DNA of 64,000 bases from Neisseria meningitidis (GCF_900638555.1 NZ_LR134525.1:1922001-1986000), one strand, 5' to 3'; shown: positions 22,490-32,156, counted from the stretch's first letter. Numbers and translations: made by a program. Notes: generated from the letters alone by a model not told the origin.

Positions 22490-22518
22490 CAGGCCGTCTG
22501 AAATTTCAGACGGCCTGA
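22490..22518 (-). terminator. AG-type DUS-pair hairpin between ctrD and tex
   Basis: CAGGCCGTCTGAAA and TTTCAGACGGCCTG abut as a perfect palindrome with a short T tract, ending the ctr operon. Confidence 0.8.
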
Positions 22519-22534
22519 TTTAAAAACAATCGCT

Positions 22535-23185
22535 TTAAGGCAGCGAATTATAATATTCGTAGGCTTTGTCCATATCTTCAAACTGGTACATATGCCCTTT
22601 TTCCAGCACCATCGCATTATCGCAATATTGCTTCATGGCGCTGTGGCTGTGCGACACCAAGATGATGGAACGGTCTTTGCGCTTTTCAAACAACTCGTAC
22701 TTACATTTATCGGCAAAACGCGAGTCACCAACTGCAATCACTTCGTCAATCAAATAGCAATCAAACTCTACCGCCAACGACAAAGCAAATGCCAAACGCG
22801 CCTTCATACCTGAAGAATAACGCTTGACCGGCTCGTAAAGATATTGCCCCAACTCGGAAAACTCTTCGGTAAAGTTCTTCACATAATCGATATCGACATT
22901 GTAAATCCGGCAGATGAAACGCAAATTGTCCATACCGGTCAGACTGCCTTGAAACGCACCGGAGAATGCCAAAGGCCAAGAAATACTCATTGTCCGCTTG
23001 ATTTCACCCGTGGTCGGCGGCTCAACGCCACTGATCAAACGGATGAGCGTCGATTTACCTGCACCGTTGCGGCCGAGAATACCGATTTTCTCGCCCTTCT
23101 CCATTTTGAAGCTAATATCGTGCAAGACTGTCCGCCAACCTTGGCGGGTCAGATAGCGTTTGGAAACGTGTTCAACTGAAATCAT
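22535..23185 (-). CDS. ctrD: Capsule ABC exporter ATPase CtrD
   Basis: ATP-binding subunit of the capsule export transporter (KpsT family). The 216-residue product has Walker [10 protein letters not shown], an ABC signature [13 protein letters not shown] and Walker [13 protein letters not shown], followed by ILVSHS with the switch His. It pairs with CtrC at the inner membrane. Its ATG overlaps the ctrC stop by 4 bp, so translation is coupled. It is the last gene of ctrABCD. Length and motifs are normal. Confidence 0.97.
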
Positions 23186-23979
23186 TGCGGCTCAACCCCT
23201 TTGCTGAATCTCGCCACCACCGCCAAACCAAGCAGCAGCAAAACCAAGTTACACAACAAAATATACCAAGGATTTTCGTAAGTCGTGACGCTGTCGCCAA
23301 AATATCCGGCACGGAACATTTCTGTACCATGCACCATCGGAATCATCAGCACATAGTGTTGCAACTGCTGAGGCAGGTTGTGTACGAAGAAAAACACGCC
23401 GGACAAAGGCATCATCACAAAACTGATGGTACTCCAAACTTTGCCAAACGGTTCAAAATGAAACGCCACCGAACAGATGACCAGCCCCAATCCAACGGCA
23501 AACATAGCCATCAAAAGCCAAGCCAACAACATATAGAAAATATCTGCCGGTACATCAATCCAACCGATGATAACCAATGCGAACATAATCACGACCTGCG
23601 CAATGGTGGCGCCGGCAATCTCCAACAACATACGCGCAAAAATGGTATCCAATACGCGTACATTTCGGTGATACAGCAGGCTTGTGTTGGCAGAAATCGA
23701 ACCGATAGCATGATTAGAAGCATTACGCCACATCATCATCATCGGATAGCCTGTCAGCGTGAATGCCACGATATTCAAAGCTGACACGTTGTGCATACGG
23801 AAAAACTTCCACATCAACACCATAACCAAAGTCAGCAGCAAAGGTTCGACAAACAACCACAAAAAACCAATGTTATTACGACCGTAGCGAGTAATAATTT
23901 CACGCATTAAGAGTGCGCCGATTACCCTTTTTTGGATAAGCAGCGACTCCAAAAACGATGTTTTATGTAGCTCTTTCAT
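23182..23979 (-). CDS. ctrC: Capsule ABC exporter permease CtrC
   Basis: The 265-residue inner-membrane subunit of the ABC-2 type KpsM family has six predicted membrane helices, e.g. [20 protein letters not shown] and [20 protein letters not shown]. Together with CtrD it moves the lipid-linked polymer across the inner membrane. It overlaps ctrB by one base and ctrD by four, fitting a tightly coupled operon. Confidence 0.96.
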
Positions 23980-25142
23980 CAGTTTTTATGCTCACGGATA
24001 CTTGCAGACAGCAACACGACAATGCCATAGACAATCAAACCGATGACAAACGTTGCCACGATGTTGTACAAACGGTTTGGCTCATATGCCAAGTCAGGTT
24101 TGTTCGGCTGGGAAATCACTTCCAAATACAATTGCTGACGATCTGCTTCCGCTTTTGCACTTTCCAAAGAAGTCATCGCCGCAGCCAATTGTTTTTCGGC
24201 CAATTCGTTTTCCAAATACACGCGTTGATATTCCGCCGCCTGATTGGACAACGAACCCTCGCCACCGCCGGAAATCGCTTTCATTTGTTGCGAGATTTCT
24301 TTACGCAAACTCTTCTCACGCGCAATCAAACCTGGAATTTGCGGGTTTTCAGGCGTAACGGCTTTTACCTGGTCCAGCTGGGTCTGAATGACAATCAACT
24401 CGTCCTGTAATTTGGATACCAAACCCATTTGCACATCGGATTGCGCCTTCAAGTCGAAAATACCGTTAGACACACGGAATTTTGTCAATTGGACAGAAGC
24501 CTCTTTAACTTGCTCTTCAGCAGAATTGACCACTTCCTGAGCATAACGAATCGTATCCTGACGCGCACGTTCGTTCAGCTGGTTAATCAATACCTCACCC
24601 TGTTTAAGCAAAGCATCATTGATCTTTTGAGATTCACCGGCATTAAACGATGTAACGCTCAAATTGGAAATGCCTGAGACAGAGTCAAAATGGATGGATA
24701 CCTTATCACGGTAGTATTGATAAAACGCCTCATCCTCGCCACGCAGGCCAAAACCATTAAAACGGCTGAAAATATCGCCTTCTTTTTCATAAAAATCGCG
24801 AATGGGCATTTTCTTACGCAACGCATCCAAAGCCGAACGCGACTGCATATATTCCTGCACGGTATAAATATCGTCTTGCGCACGGGCAAAACCTGTGCCC
24901 TGCAAAATGGCACCCAGGCCATTGAGAGAAGATTGGCTTTTAGGCGAGCGCACCACAAAGCTCGATTGCGACGTAAAACGATCGGAAGCGAAGAAGCCGA
25001 AATACACCAACGAAATTACCGTAGGGATAATCACCGTTACCCAAAATAAAGGGCTTAGCTTTTTAATCCAACTTTTCTTTTTCGGCTTTTTACGCTCGGC
25101 TTTGGTTTCAGTGGCAACTGCCACAGGAAGTTGCTCAGACAT
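23979..25142 (-). CDS. ctrB: Capsule polysaccharide co-polymerase/export protein CtrB
   Basis: Inner-membrane, periplasm-spanning protein of the KpsE/PCP-3 family, linking the CtrCD exporter to the outer-membrane channel CtrA. The 387-residue product has a cytoplasmic basic N-terminus, a first membrane helix (LFWVTVIIPTVISLVYFGFF, about 33-52), a long coiled-coil-rich periplasmic domain and a second helix near the C-terminus (IVATFVIGLIVYGIVVLL). The order CtrA-CtrB-CtrC-CtrD on one strand supports a single transcript. Confidence 0.96.
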   Translation of the reverse strand: MSEQLPVAVATETKAERKKPKKKSWIKKLSPLFWVTVIIPTVISLVYFGFFASDRFTSQSSFVVRSPKSQSSLNGLGAILQGTGFARAQDDIYTVQEYMQSRSALDALRKKMPIRDFYEKEGDIFSRFNGFGLRGEDEAFYQYYRDKVSIHFDSVSGISNLSVTSFNAGESQKINDALLKQGEVLINQLNERARQDTIRYAQEVVNSAEEQVKEASVQLTKFRVSNGIFDLKAQSDVQMGLVSKLQDELIVIQTQLDQVKAVTPENPQIPGLIAREKSLRKEISQQMKAISGGGEGSLSNQAAEYQRVYLENELAEKQLAAAMTSLESAKAEADRQQLYLEVISQPNKPDLAYEPNRLYNIVATFVIGLIVYGIVVLLSASIREHKN

Positions 25143-25156
25143 CTTAATTACTCACA

Positions 25157-26320
25157 TTAATTAGTTAAATTATTAATACTGTTCGCGCCACTGGTAACCG
25201 GCGAGAACACAAACGACAAGAATTTCTGCACTTCAGCCAACGGCGCATTCGACACATACAATACATCTTTATTCTTCACAGGAAAGCGCTGCATAGAAAA
25301 TAGCGAATGCGCATCAGCCATATTCACACGATATACCGTTGGAATCTCTGCCTCACTGCCATAACCTTGAGCAATCCATTTATCCTGACGTTCTGCCGGC
25401 AATTCCACCAATGGCGTATAGCGGAACACAAACACACCACGCGCATCAGAACGGCGATCTTGCAAACCGCCCATACGGCCAATGGCTTCAGAAAGCGATA
25501 AGCCTCTAGCTGAAAAACCGATTTCTTGTGTTCTCCCCACCGCACCCATAGACGTAAAGGTATAGGGATTGGTAATCATGGTAACCACATCACCGCGACG
25601 CAGCAAAATATTTTGTCGCGGATTTGCAACTAAATCTTCCAAGGCAACAGTTCGTACTACATTGCCACGTGTCAGCTGCACATTCGTATCCTGCACATTT
25701 GCCGTTGAACCACCTACCGCAGCCACCGCATCCAACACACGCTCACCGGCTGCCGTCAACGGCATACGCACACTATTGCCTGCGCGAATCACCGATACAT
25801 TTGCCGCATTATTCTGCACCAAGCGCACCATCACTTGCGGCTGATTGGCCATTTTTTTCAGGCGGCCTTTAATAATTTCCTGAACCTGACCAGGCGTTTT
25901 ACCGACCACCGAAATATCGCCAACAAACGGCACAGAAACCGTACCACGTGCCGTCACCAGTTGCTCCGGCAACTTGGTTTGTTGCGCACTACCCGAGCCC
26001 ATCGAAGAAAGGCCACCACCAAACAATACCGCTGGCGGCGCTTCCCAAATCATAATATCCAATACATCACCAATATTTAGCGTACCGGTAGAAGCATAAC
26101 CATCGCCAAACTGGGTAAAAGACTGATTCACCTGAGCTTTATACAAAGACTGCGCTACAGCATGATTGACGTCAATCAACTCTACTTCAGGAATTTGAGC
26201 TTCAGACTGTTGCCCCAATGAGACAACTTTTTTTGCACTTGGGCCAGAGGAGGGAATAGCACTACATGCACTTCCCAAAATTAAAAAAGAAATTACAATA
26301 CAAAACTTCAACTTAAGCAT
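25157..26320 (-). CDS. ctrA: Capsule outer-membrane export channel CtrA (Wza/OPX family)
   Basis: Outer-membrane lipoprotein forming the exit channel for the polymer. The 387-residue product has a signal peptide ending in a lipobox-like GSAC (Cys about residue 19), then a poly-export domain (NIGDVLDIMIWEAP, GTVSVPFVGDISVVGKTPGQ) and SLBB-type repeats (LRRGDVVTMITNPYTF). It is the first gene of ctrABCD, transcribed away from csaA. A conserved part of ctrA is a widely used diagnostic target for meningococcus. Confidence 0.97.
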   Translation of the reverse strand: MLKLKFCIVISFLILGSACSAIPSSGPSAKKVVSLGQQSEAQIPEVELIDVNHAVAQSLYKAQVNQSFTQFGDGYASTGTLNIGDVLDIMIWEAPPAVLFGGGLSSMGSGSAQQTKLPEQLVTARGTVSVPFVGDISVVGKTPGQVQEIIKGRLKKMANQPQVMVRLVQNNAANVSVIRAGNSVRMPLTAAGERVLDAVAAVGGSTANVQDTNVQLTRGNVVRTVALEDLVANPRQNILLRRGDVVTMITNPYTFTSMGAVGRTQEIGFSARGLSLSEAIGRMGGLQDRRSDARGVFVFRYTPLVELPAERQDKWIAQGYGSEAEIPTVYRVNMADAHSLFSMQRFPVKNKDVLYVSNAPLAEVQKFLSFVFSPVTSGANSINNLTN

Positions 26321-26380
26321 AAAATAAAAAATCTCATTAAGTATGATTGTTTTTAAATAAATTTAAAACCTACCAGAGAT

Positions 26381-26409
26381 ACAATACCACTTTATTTTGT
26401 AGAACACAA
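26381..26409 (-). promoter_or_regulatory. Candidate ctrABCD promoter
   Basis: On the minus strand TTGTGT (26404-26409), 17 bp and TATTGT (26381-26386) lie about 60 bp before the ctrA start. The match is moderate, but the spacing is ideal and the position sensible. Confidence 0.45.
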
Positions 26410-26414
26410 ACGTG

Positions 26415-26420
26415 TATAAT
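26415..26420 (+). promoter_or_regulatory. Candidate -10 of the csa operon
   Basis: A perfect TATAAT lies about 118 bp before the csaA ATG; the -35 region (around 26391-26396) is weak. It lies next to the divergent ctrA promoter, so both capsule operons may share control. Confidence 0.5.
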
Positions 26421-26458
26421 ATATAACATAAACATCATCTTCGAAATAATATTGGGGC

Positions 26459-26498
26459 TTAGGAAGCAAAATCATCAAAAAACGTGATAAGCTCCTAA
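26459..26498 (+). promoter_or_regulatory. Inverted repeat in the csaA 5' untranslated region
   Basis: TTAGGAAGC and AGCTCCTAA pair with a one-base bulge across a 22-base AT-rich loop, about 40 bp before the csaA start. It could fold in the leader RNA. The csaA Shine-Dalgarno (AGGA at about 26527) lies outside the stem. Confidence 0.35.
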
Positions 26499-26538
26499 TA
26501 TTTTTAACACATTACTATATTACACATAGGATATTCCA

Positions 26539-27657
26539 ATGAAAGTCTTAACCGTCTTTGGCACTCGCCCTGAAGCTATTAAAATGGCGCCTGTAATTCT
26601 AGAGTTACAAAAACATAACACAATTACTTCAAAAGTTTGCATTACTGCACAGCATCGTGAAATGCTAGATCAGGTTTTGAGCCTATTCGAAATCAAAGCT
26701 GATTATGATTTAAATATCATGAAACCCAACCAGAGCCTACAAGAAATCACAACAAATATCATCTCAAGCCTTACCGATGTTCTTGAAGATTTCAAACCTG
26801 ACTGCGTCCTTGTTCACGGAGACACCACAACAACTTTTGCAGCTAGCCTTGCTGCATTCTATCAAAAAATACCTGTTGGCCACATTGAAGCAGGCCTGAG
26901 AACTTATAATTTATACTCTCCTTGGCCAGAGGAAGCAAATAGGCGTTTAACAAGCGTTCTAAGCCAGTGGCATTTTGCACCTACTGAAGATTCTAAAAAT
27001 AACTTACTATCTGAATCAATACCTTCTGACAAAGTTATTGTTACTGGAAATACTGTCATAGATGCACTAATGGTATCTCTAGAAAAACTAAAAATAACTA
27101 CAATTAAAAAACAAATGGAACAAGCTTTTCCATTTATTCAGGACAACTCTAAAGTAATTTTAATTACCGCTCATAGAAGAGAAAATCATGGGGAAGGTAT
27201 TAAAAATATTGGACTTTCTATCTTAGAATTAGCTAAAAAATACCCAACATTCTCTTTTGTGATTCCGCTCCATTTAAATCCTAACGTTAGAAAACCAATT
27301 CAAGATTTATTATCCTCTGTGCACAATGTTCATCTTATTGAGCCACAAGAATACTTACCATTCGTATATTTAATGTCTAAAAGCCATATAATATTAAGTG
27401 ATTCAGGCGGCATACAAGAAGAAGCTCCATCCCTAGGAAAACCAGTTCTTGTATTAAGAGATACTACAGAACGTCCTGAAGCTGTAGCTGCAGGAACTGT
27501 AAAATTAGTAGGTTCTGAAACTCAAAATATTATTGAGAGCTTTACACAACTAATTGAATACCCTGAATATTATGAAAAAATGGCTAATATTGAAAACCCT
27601 TACGGGATAGGTAATGCCTCAAAAATCATTGTAGAAACTTTATTAAAGAATAGATAA
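26539..27657 (+). CDS. csaA: UDP-N-acetylglucosamine 2-epimerase CsaA
   Basis: Converts UDP-GlcNAc to UDP-ManNAc, the precursor of the serogroup A capsule. The 372-residue WecB/NeuC-type non-hydrolysing epimerase begins VFGTRPEAIKMAPV and has HGDTTTTFAASLAA, GHIEAGLRT, the active-site stretch TAHRRENHG, and LSDSGGIQEEAPSLGKPVLV. AGGATATTCC precedes the ATG. It is the first gene of csaABCD, running away from ctrA, in DNA much richer in AT than the flanking rfb genes. One base separates it from csaB. Confidence 0.97.
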   Translation: MKVLTVFGTRPEAIKMAPVILELQKHNTITSKVCITAQHREMLDQVLSLFEIKADYDLNIMKPNQSLQEITTNIISSLTDVLEDFKPDCVLVHGDTTTTFAASLAAFYQKIPVGHIEAGLRTYNLYSPWPEEANRRLTSVLSQWHFAPTEDSKNNLLSESIPSDKVIVTGNTVIDALMVSLEKLKITTIKKQMEQAFPFIQDNSKVILITAHRRENHGEGIKNIGLSILELAKKYPTFSFVIPLHLNPNVRKPIQDLLSSVHNVHLIEPQEYLPFVYLMSKSHIILSDSGGIQEEAPSLGKPVLVLRDTTERPEAVAAGTVKLVGSETQNIIESFTQLIEYPEYYEKMANIENPYGIGNASKIIVETLLKNR

Positions 27658-27658
27658 A

Positions 27659-29296
27659 ATGTTTATACTTAATAACAGAAAATGGCGTAAACTTAAAAGA
27701 GACCCTAGCGCTTTCTTTCGAGATAGTAAATTTAACTTTTTAAGATATTTTTCTGCTAAAAAATTTGCAAAGAATTTTAAAAATTCATCACATATCCATA
27801 AAACTAATATAAGTAAAGCTCAATCAAATATTTCTTCAACCTTAAAACAAAATCGGAAACAAGATATGTTAATTCCTATTAATTTTTTTAATTTTGAATA
27901 TATAGTTAAAAAACTTAACAATCAAAACGCAATAGGTGTATATATTCTTCCTTCTAATCTTACTCTTAAGCCTGCATTATGTATTCTAGAATCACATAAA
28001 GAAGACTTTTTAAATAAATTTCTTCTTACTATTTCCTCTGAAAATTTAAAGCTTCAATACAAATTTAATGGACAAATAAAAAATCCTAAGTCCGTAAATG
28101 AAATTTGGACAGATTTATTTAGCATTGCTCATGTTAACATGAAACTCAGCACAGATAGAACTTTAAGTTCATCTATATCTCAATTTTGGTTCAGATTAGA
28201 GTTCTGTAAAGAAGATAAGGATTTTATCTTATTTCCTACAGCTAACAGATATTCTAGAAAACTTTGGAAGCACTCTATTAAAAATAATCAATTATTTAAA
28301 GAAGGCATACGAAACTATTCAGAAATATCTTCATTACCCTATGAAGAAGATCATAATTTTGATATTGATTTAGTATTTACTTGGGTCAACTCAGAAGATA
28401 AGAATTGGCAAGAGTTATATAAAAAATATAAGCCCGACTTTAATAGCGATGCAACCAGTACATCAAGATTCCTTAGTAGAGATGAATTAAAATTCGCATT
28501 ACGCTCTTGGGAAATGAATGGATCCTTCATTCGAAAAATTTTTATTGTCTCTAATTGTGCTCCCCCAGCATGGCTAGATTTAAATAACCCTAAAATTCAA
28601 TGGGTATATCACGAAGAAATTATGCCACAAAGTGCCCTTCCTACTTTTAGCTCACATGCTATTGAAACCAGCTTGCACCATATACCAGGAATTAGTAACT
28701 ATTTTATTTACAGCAATGACGACTTCCTATTAACTAAACCATTGAATAAAGACAATTTCTTCTATTCGAATGGTATTGCAAAGTTAAGATTAGAAGCATG
28801 GGGAAATGTTAATGGTGAATGTACTGAAGGAGAACCTGACTACTTAAATGGTGCTCGCAATGCGAACACTCTCTTAGAAAAGGAATTTAAAAAATTTACT
28901 ACTAAACTACATACTCACTCCCCTCAATCCATGAGAACTGATATTTTATTTGAGATGGAAAAAAAATATCCAGAAGAGTTTAATAGAACACTACATAATA
29001 AATTCCGATCTTTAGATGATATTGCAGTAACGGGCTATCTCTATCATCATTATGCCCTACTCTCTGGACGAGCACTACAAAGTTCTGACAAGACGGAACT
29101 TGTACAGCAAAATCATGATTTCAAAAAGAAACTAAATAATGTAGTGACCTTAACTAAAGAAAGGAATTTTGACAAACTTCCTTTGAGCGTATGTATCAAC
29201 GATGGTGCTGATAGTCACTTGAATGAAGAATGGAATGTTCAAGTTATTAAGTTCTTAGAAACTCTTTTCCCATTACCATCATCATTTGAGAAATAA
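27659..29296 (+). CDS. csaB: Serogroup A capsule polymerase CsaB (ManNAc-1-phosphate transferase)
   Basis: Polymerises ManNAc-1-phosphate from UDP-ManNAc into the alpha-1,6-linked phosphodiester chain. The 545-residue product has the conserved blocks of the Stealth family of hexose-1-phosphate transferases: CR1 IDLVFTWVNSEDKNW (about 235-250), CR2 from SRDELKFALRSWE to YFIYSNDDFLLTKPL (about 270-365, with the SNDD metal/catalytic region), and CR3 HSPQSMRTDILFEMEKKYP and on (about 420-465). The N-terminal 200 residues are basic and less conserved. DNA is very AT-rich. An 11-bp inverted repeat follows the stop. Confidence 0.96.
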   Translation: MFILNNRKWRKLKRDPSAFFRDSKFNFLRYFSAKKFAKNFKNSSHIHKTNISKAQSNISSTLKQNRKQDMLIPINFFNFEYIVKKLNNQNAIGVYILPSNLTLKPALCILESHKEDFLNKFLLTISSENLKLQYKFNGQIKNPKSVNEIWTDLFSIAHVNMKLSTDRTLSSSISQFWFRLEFCKEDKDFILFPTANRYSRKLWKHSIKNNQLFKEGIRNYSEISSLPYEEDHNFDIDLVFTWVNSEDKNWQELYKKYKPDFNSDATSTSRFLSRDELKFALRSWEMNGSFIRKIFIVSNCAPPAWLDLNNPKIQWVYHEEIMPQSALPTFSSHAIETSLHHIPGISNYFIYSNDDFLLTKPLNKDNFFYSNGIAKLRLEAWGNVNGECTEGEPDYLNGARNANTLLEKEFKKFTTKLHTHSPQSMRTDILFEMEKKYPEEFNRTLHNKFRSLDDIAVTGYLYHHYALLSGRALQSSDKTELVQQNHDFKKKLNNVVTLTKERNFDKLPLSVCINDGADSHLNEEWNVQVIKFLETLFPLPSSFEK

Positions 29297-29305
29297 GTTA
29301 AATTA

Positions 29306-29340
29306 TGAAGAACCTTTGAGTGCAATTCGAAGGTTCTTCA
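29306..29340 (+). terminator. 11-bp inverted repeat between csaB and csaC
   Basis: TGAAGAACCTT and AAGGTTCTTCA are perfect inverted repeats around a 13-base loop, followed by TTCATATTATT rather than a clean T run. It may be a partial terminator or an RNA-stability hairpin. Confidence 0.5.
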
Positions 29341-29368
29341 TTCATATTATTCATATTTTGGAGAAATT

Positions 29369-30112
29369 ATGTTATCTAATTTAAAAACAGGAAATAATAT
29401 CTTAGGATTACCTGAATTTGAGTTGAATGGCTGCCGATTCTTATATAAAAAAGGTATAGAAAAAACAATTATTACTTTTTCAGCATTTCCTCCTAAAGAT
29501 ATTGCTCAAAAATATAATTATATAAAAGATTTTTTAAGTTCTAATTATACTTTTTTAGCATTCTTAGATACCAAATATCCAGAAGATGATGCTAGAGGCA
29601 CTTATTACATTACCAATGAGTTAGATAATGGATATTTACAAACCATACATTGTATTATTCAATTATTATCGAATACAAATCAAGAAGATACCTACCTTTT
29701 GGGTTCAAGTAAAGGTGGCGTTGGCGCACTTCTACTCGGTCTTACATATAATTATCCTAATATAATTATTAATGCTCCTCAAGCCAAATTAGCAGATTAT
29801 ATCAAAACACGCTCGAAAACCATTCTTTCATATATGCTTGGAACCTCTAAAAGATTTCAAGATATTAATTACGATTATATCAATGACTTCTTACTATCTA
29901 AAATTAAGACTTGCGACTCCTCACTTAAATGGAATATTCATATAACTTGCGGAAAAGATGATTCATATCATTTAAATGAATTAGAAATTCTAAAAAATGA
30001 ATTTAATATAAAAGCTATTACGATTAAAACCAAACTAATTTCTGGCGGGCATGATAATGAAGCAATTGCCCACTATAGAGAATACTTTAAAACCATAATC
30101 CAAAATATATAA
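29369..30112 (+). CDS. csaC: Capsule O-acetyltransferase CsaC
   Basis: Acetylates ManNAc units of the serogroup A polymer (O-3/O-4), needed for the immunodominant epitope. The 247-residue alpha/beta-hydrolase-type protein has a nucleophile elbow LLGSSKGGVG with Ser114, an acid in CGKDDSYH (Asp198) and a base in SGGHDNEA (His228), matching the catalytic triad known for this enzyme. There is no signal peptide, so it acts in the cytoplasm. TTTGGAGAAATT precedes the ATG. It lies after the csaB-csaC hairpin. Confidence 0.95.
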   Translation: MLSNLKTGNNILGLPEFELNGCRFLYKKGIEKTIITFSAFPPKDIAQKYNYIKDFLSSNYTFLAFLDTKYPEDDARGTYYITNELDNGYLQTIHCIIQLLSNTNQEDTYLLGSSKGGVGALLLGLTYNYPNIIINAPQAKLADYIKTRSKTILSYMLGTSKRFQDINYDYINDFLLSKIKTCDSSLKWNIHITCGKDDSYHLNELEILKNEFNIKAITIKTKLISGGHDNEAIAHYREYFKTIIQNI

Positions 30113-30113
30113 A

Positions 30114-30977
30114 ATGCGTAAGATTACTTTTATTATCCCTATAAAACAGTCTTTAATAAAACCTGATTGCTTTATACGCCTCTTTTTTAATTTATTTTTG
30201 CTAAAAAAATTCTCAAGTAAATACGGATTTTCTATATTAGTTGCAGACAACAGTAACTTCCTTTGGAAAAATATTATTAAATTAATTACAAAATTTTACA
30301 AATGTAATTATATTAGTATTAAATCTCATAATACTTTTTATACGCCTGCTAAAATTAAAAATGCAGCTGCCATCTATAGTTTTAATACCTTGAATTCAAA
30401 TTACATTTTATTCTTAGATGTTGACGTTTTATTATCGGAAAATTTTATCCAACATTTAATAAAAAAAACAAAAACCAATATCGCCTTTGATTGGTACCCT
30501 GTTTCATTCTTAAACAAACAATTTGGGATTATAAATTTTATATTATTCTCATATAAAGGTAATCTAAATATAGAAGAATCATTCATTATACAAACAGGGT
30601 TTGTAACTGGCTTACAATTATTTAATTCTGATTTTTTCTACAAAACAGCTGGATACAATGAAAGCTTTCTTGGCTATGGCTGTGAAGATATTGAAATGAT
30701 TCACAGAGCAACATTATTATTAAATATTAGACCTGCCTTTAATGAAAATCATCAATATTTTACAGATGATAGAGGATATATGCCTTCTAAATTAACCGGA
30801 TTTCGAAATTATTTTTATTATTTGAAAAGAGATGAATTTTCAAACTTACAGATAACTCCTAAACATTTCTGGCATAAGCGAAAAAATAAATCAAAATATC
30901 TAAAAAATAGATATCAAAATGATGTAAAAATGATTCAGATTATGAAAGATTTTGATCGAAAATTTCTAAAAAATTAA
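30114..30977 (+). CDS. csaD: CsaD, GT-A-like glycosyltransferase of the serogroup A locus
   Basis: The fourth csa gene, with a product of 287 residues. Its role is not settled; it has been proposed to help link polymer to its membrane anchor. The sequence looks like a GT-A glycosyltransferase: the N-terminus [12 protein letters not shown], a DxD-type motif LFLDVDVLL (about 101-109), and [20 protein letters not shown] (about 180-200), which resembles the acidic GxGxED motif of GT7/GT27-type transferases. The basic C-terminus is not a signal or membrane segment. Base composition is as AT-rich as csaA-C. One base separates it from csaC. Confidence 0.88.
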   Translation: MRKITFIIPIKQSLIKPDCFIRLFFNLFLLKKFSSKYGFSILVADNSNFLWKNIIKLITKFYKCNYISIKSHNTFYTPAKIKNAAAIYSFNTLNSNYILFLDVDVLLSENFIQHLIKKTKTNIAFDWYPVSFLNKQFGIINFILFSYKGNLNIEESFIIQTGFVTGLQLFNSDFFYKTAGYNESFLGYGCEDIEMIHRATLLLNIRPAFNENHQYFTDDRGYMPSKLTGFRNYFYYLKRDEFSNLQITPKHFWHKRKNKSKYLKNRYQNDVKMIQIMKDFDRKFLKN

Positions 30978-31021
30978 CGAGCTGTCTTGCCCATATGAAT
31001 CCTGATTACTTTAATTTAATT

Positions 31022-32041
31022 ATGAAAAATATTCTCGTTACCGGCGGCACCGGTTTTATCGGCTCGCACACCGTTGTTTCTTTGCTGAAAAGCGGCCATC
31101 AAGTCGTGATTTTGGATAACCTATGCAATTCCAGCATCAATATCCTGCCACGCTTGAAAACGATTACCGGCCAAGAGATTCCGTTTTATCAAGGCGATAT
31201 CCGCGATCGTGAGATTTTGCGCCGTATTTTTGCGGAAAACCGCATTGATTCGGTGATTCATTTTGCCGGCTTGAAAGCGGTGGGTGAAAGTGTGGCCGAG
31301 CCGATGAAATATTATGATAATAATGTTTCCGGCAGCTTGGTGTTGGCGGAAGAAATGGCGCGTGCGGGCGTGTTTAGCATTGTGTTCAGTTCTTCGGCGA
31401 CGGTTTATGGCGATCCGGGCAAAGTGCCTTATACCGAGGATATGCCACTGGGCGATACCGCTAATCCTTATGGCGCATCCAAAGCGATGGTGGAACGGAT
31501 GTTAACCGACATCCAAAAGGCCGATCCGCGTTGGAGCGTGATTTTGTTGCGCTATTTCAACCCGATTGGGGCGCACGAAAGCGGCTTGATCGGCGAACAG
31601 CCCAACGGTATTCCCAACAACCTTTTGCCCTATATCTGCCAAGTGGCTTCGGGCAGGCTGCCGCAACTGTCGGTATTCGGCGGCGATTATCCGACCCCCG
31701 ACGGTACGGGAATGCGCGACTACATTCATGTGATGGATTTGGCAGAAGGCCATGTCGCGGCTATGCAGGCAAAAAGTAATGTAGCAGGCACGCATTTGCT
31801 GAACTTAGGCTCCGGCCGCGCTTCTTCGGTGTTGGAAATCATCCGCGCATTTGAAGCAGCTTCGGGTTTGACGATTCCGTATGAAGTCAAACCGCGCCGT
31901 GCCGGTGATTTGGCGTGCTTCTATGCCGACCCTTCCTATACAAAGGCGCAAATCGGCTGGCAAACCCAGCGTGATTTGGCGCAGATGATGGAAGACTCAT
32001 GGCGTTGGGTCAGCAACAACCCAAATGGCTACGACGATTAA
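31022..32041 (+). CDS. galE: UDP-glucose 4-epimerase
   Basis: Interconverts UDP-glucose and UDP-galactose (and possibly the N-acetyl forms), supplying galactose for lipooligosaccharide. The 339-residue product has the NAD loop [27 protein letters not shown], and the catalytic Tyr/Lys in [11 protein letters not shown]. The start is ATG 31022; an upstream ATG at 30995 would add nine non-conserved residues. It is the only intact galE here, and it marks the return from AT-rich csa DNA to normal composition. From 31450 on it is identical to the fragment in D'. Confidence 0.96.
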   Translation: MKNILVTGGTGFIGSHTVVSLLKSGHQVVILDNLCNSSINILPRLKTITGQEIPFYQGDIRDREILRRIFAENRIDSVIHFAGLKAVGESVAEPMKYYDNNVSGSLVLAEEMARAGVFSIVFSSSATVYGDPGKVPYTEDMPLGDTANPYGASKAMVERMLTDIQKADPRWSVILLRYFNPIGAHESGLIGEQPNGIPNNLLPYICQVASGRLPQLSVFGGDYPTPDGTGMRDYIHVMDLAEGHVAAMQAKSNVAGTHLLNLGSGRASSVLEIIRAFEAASGLTIPYEVKPRRAGDLACFYADPSYTKAQIGWQTQRDLAQMMEDSWRWVSNNPNGYDD

Positions 32042-32054
32042 GTTGACCTGATAC

Positions 32055-32087
32055 AGGCCGTCTGAAAGAGATGTTTTCAGACGGCCT
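32055..32087 (+). terminator. AG-type DUS-pair terminator after galE
   Basis: AGGCCGTCTGAAA pairs with TTTCAGACGGCCT over a seven-base loop, followed by CTTTAT. Confidence 0.75.
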
Positions 32088-32117
32088 CTTTATCTGAAAA
32101 ACACACATTCTGTCTGC

Positions 32118-32123
32118 TATAAT
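32118..32123 (+). promoter_or_regulatory. Extended -10 promoter element of rfbBAC
   Basis: TGCTATAAT lies 34 bp upstream of rfbB, after the galE terminator. No strong -35 is seen. Confidence 0.6.
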
Positions 32124-32156
32124 CTGTTTATATTTTTTGGCTATCCTCTGAAATTT

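Noticed and set aside
26421..26538. An RNA thermosensor like that of the sialic-acid capsule operon
   Set aside because: The tandem 8-bp repeats and anti-Shine-Dalgarno pairing of that element are not seen. Only a bulged hairpin away from the ribosome-binding site is present.
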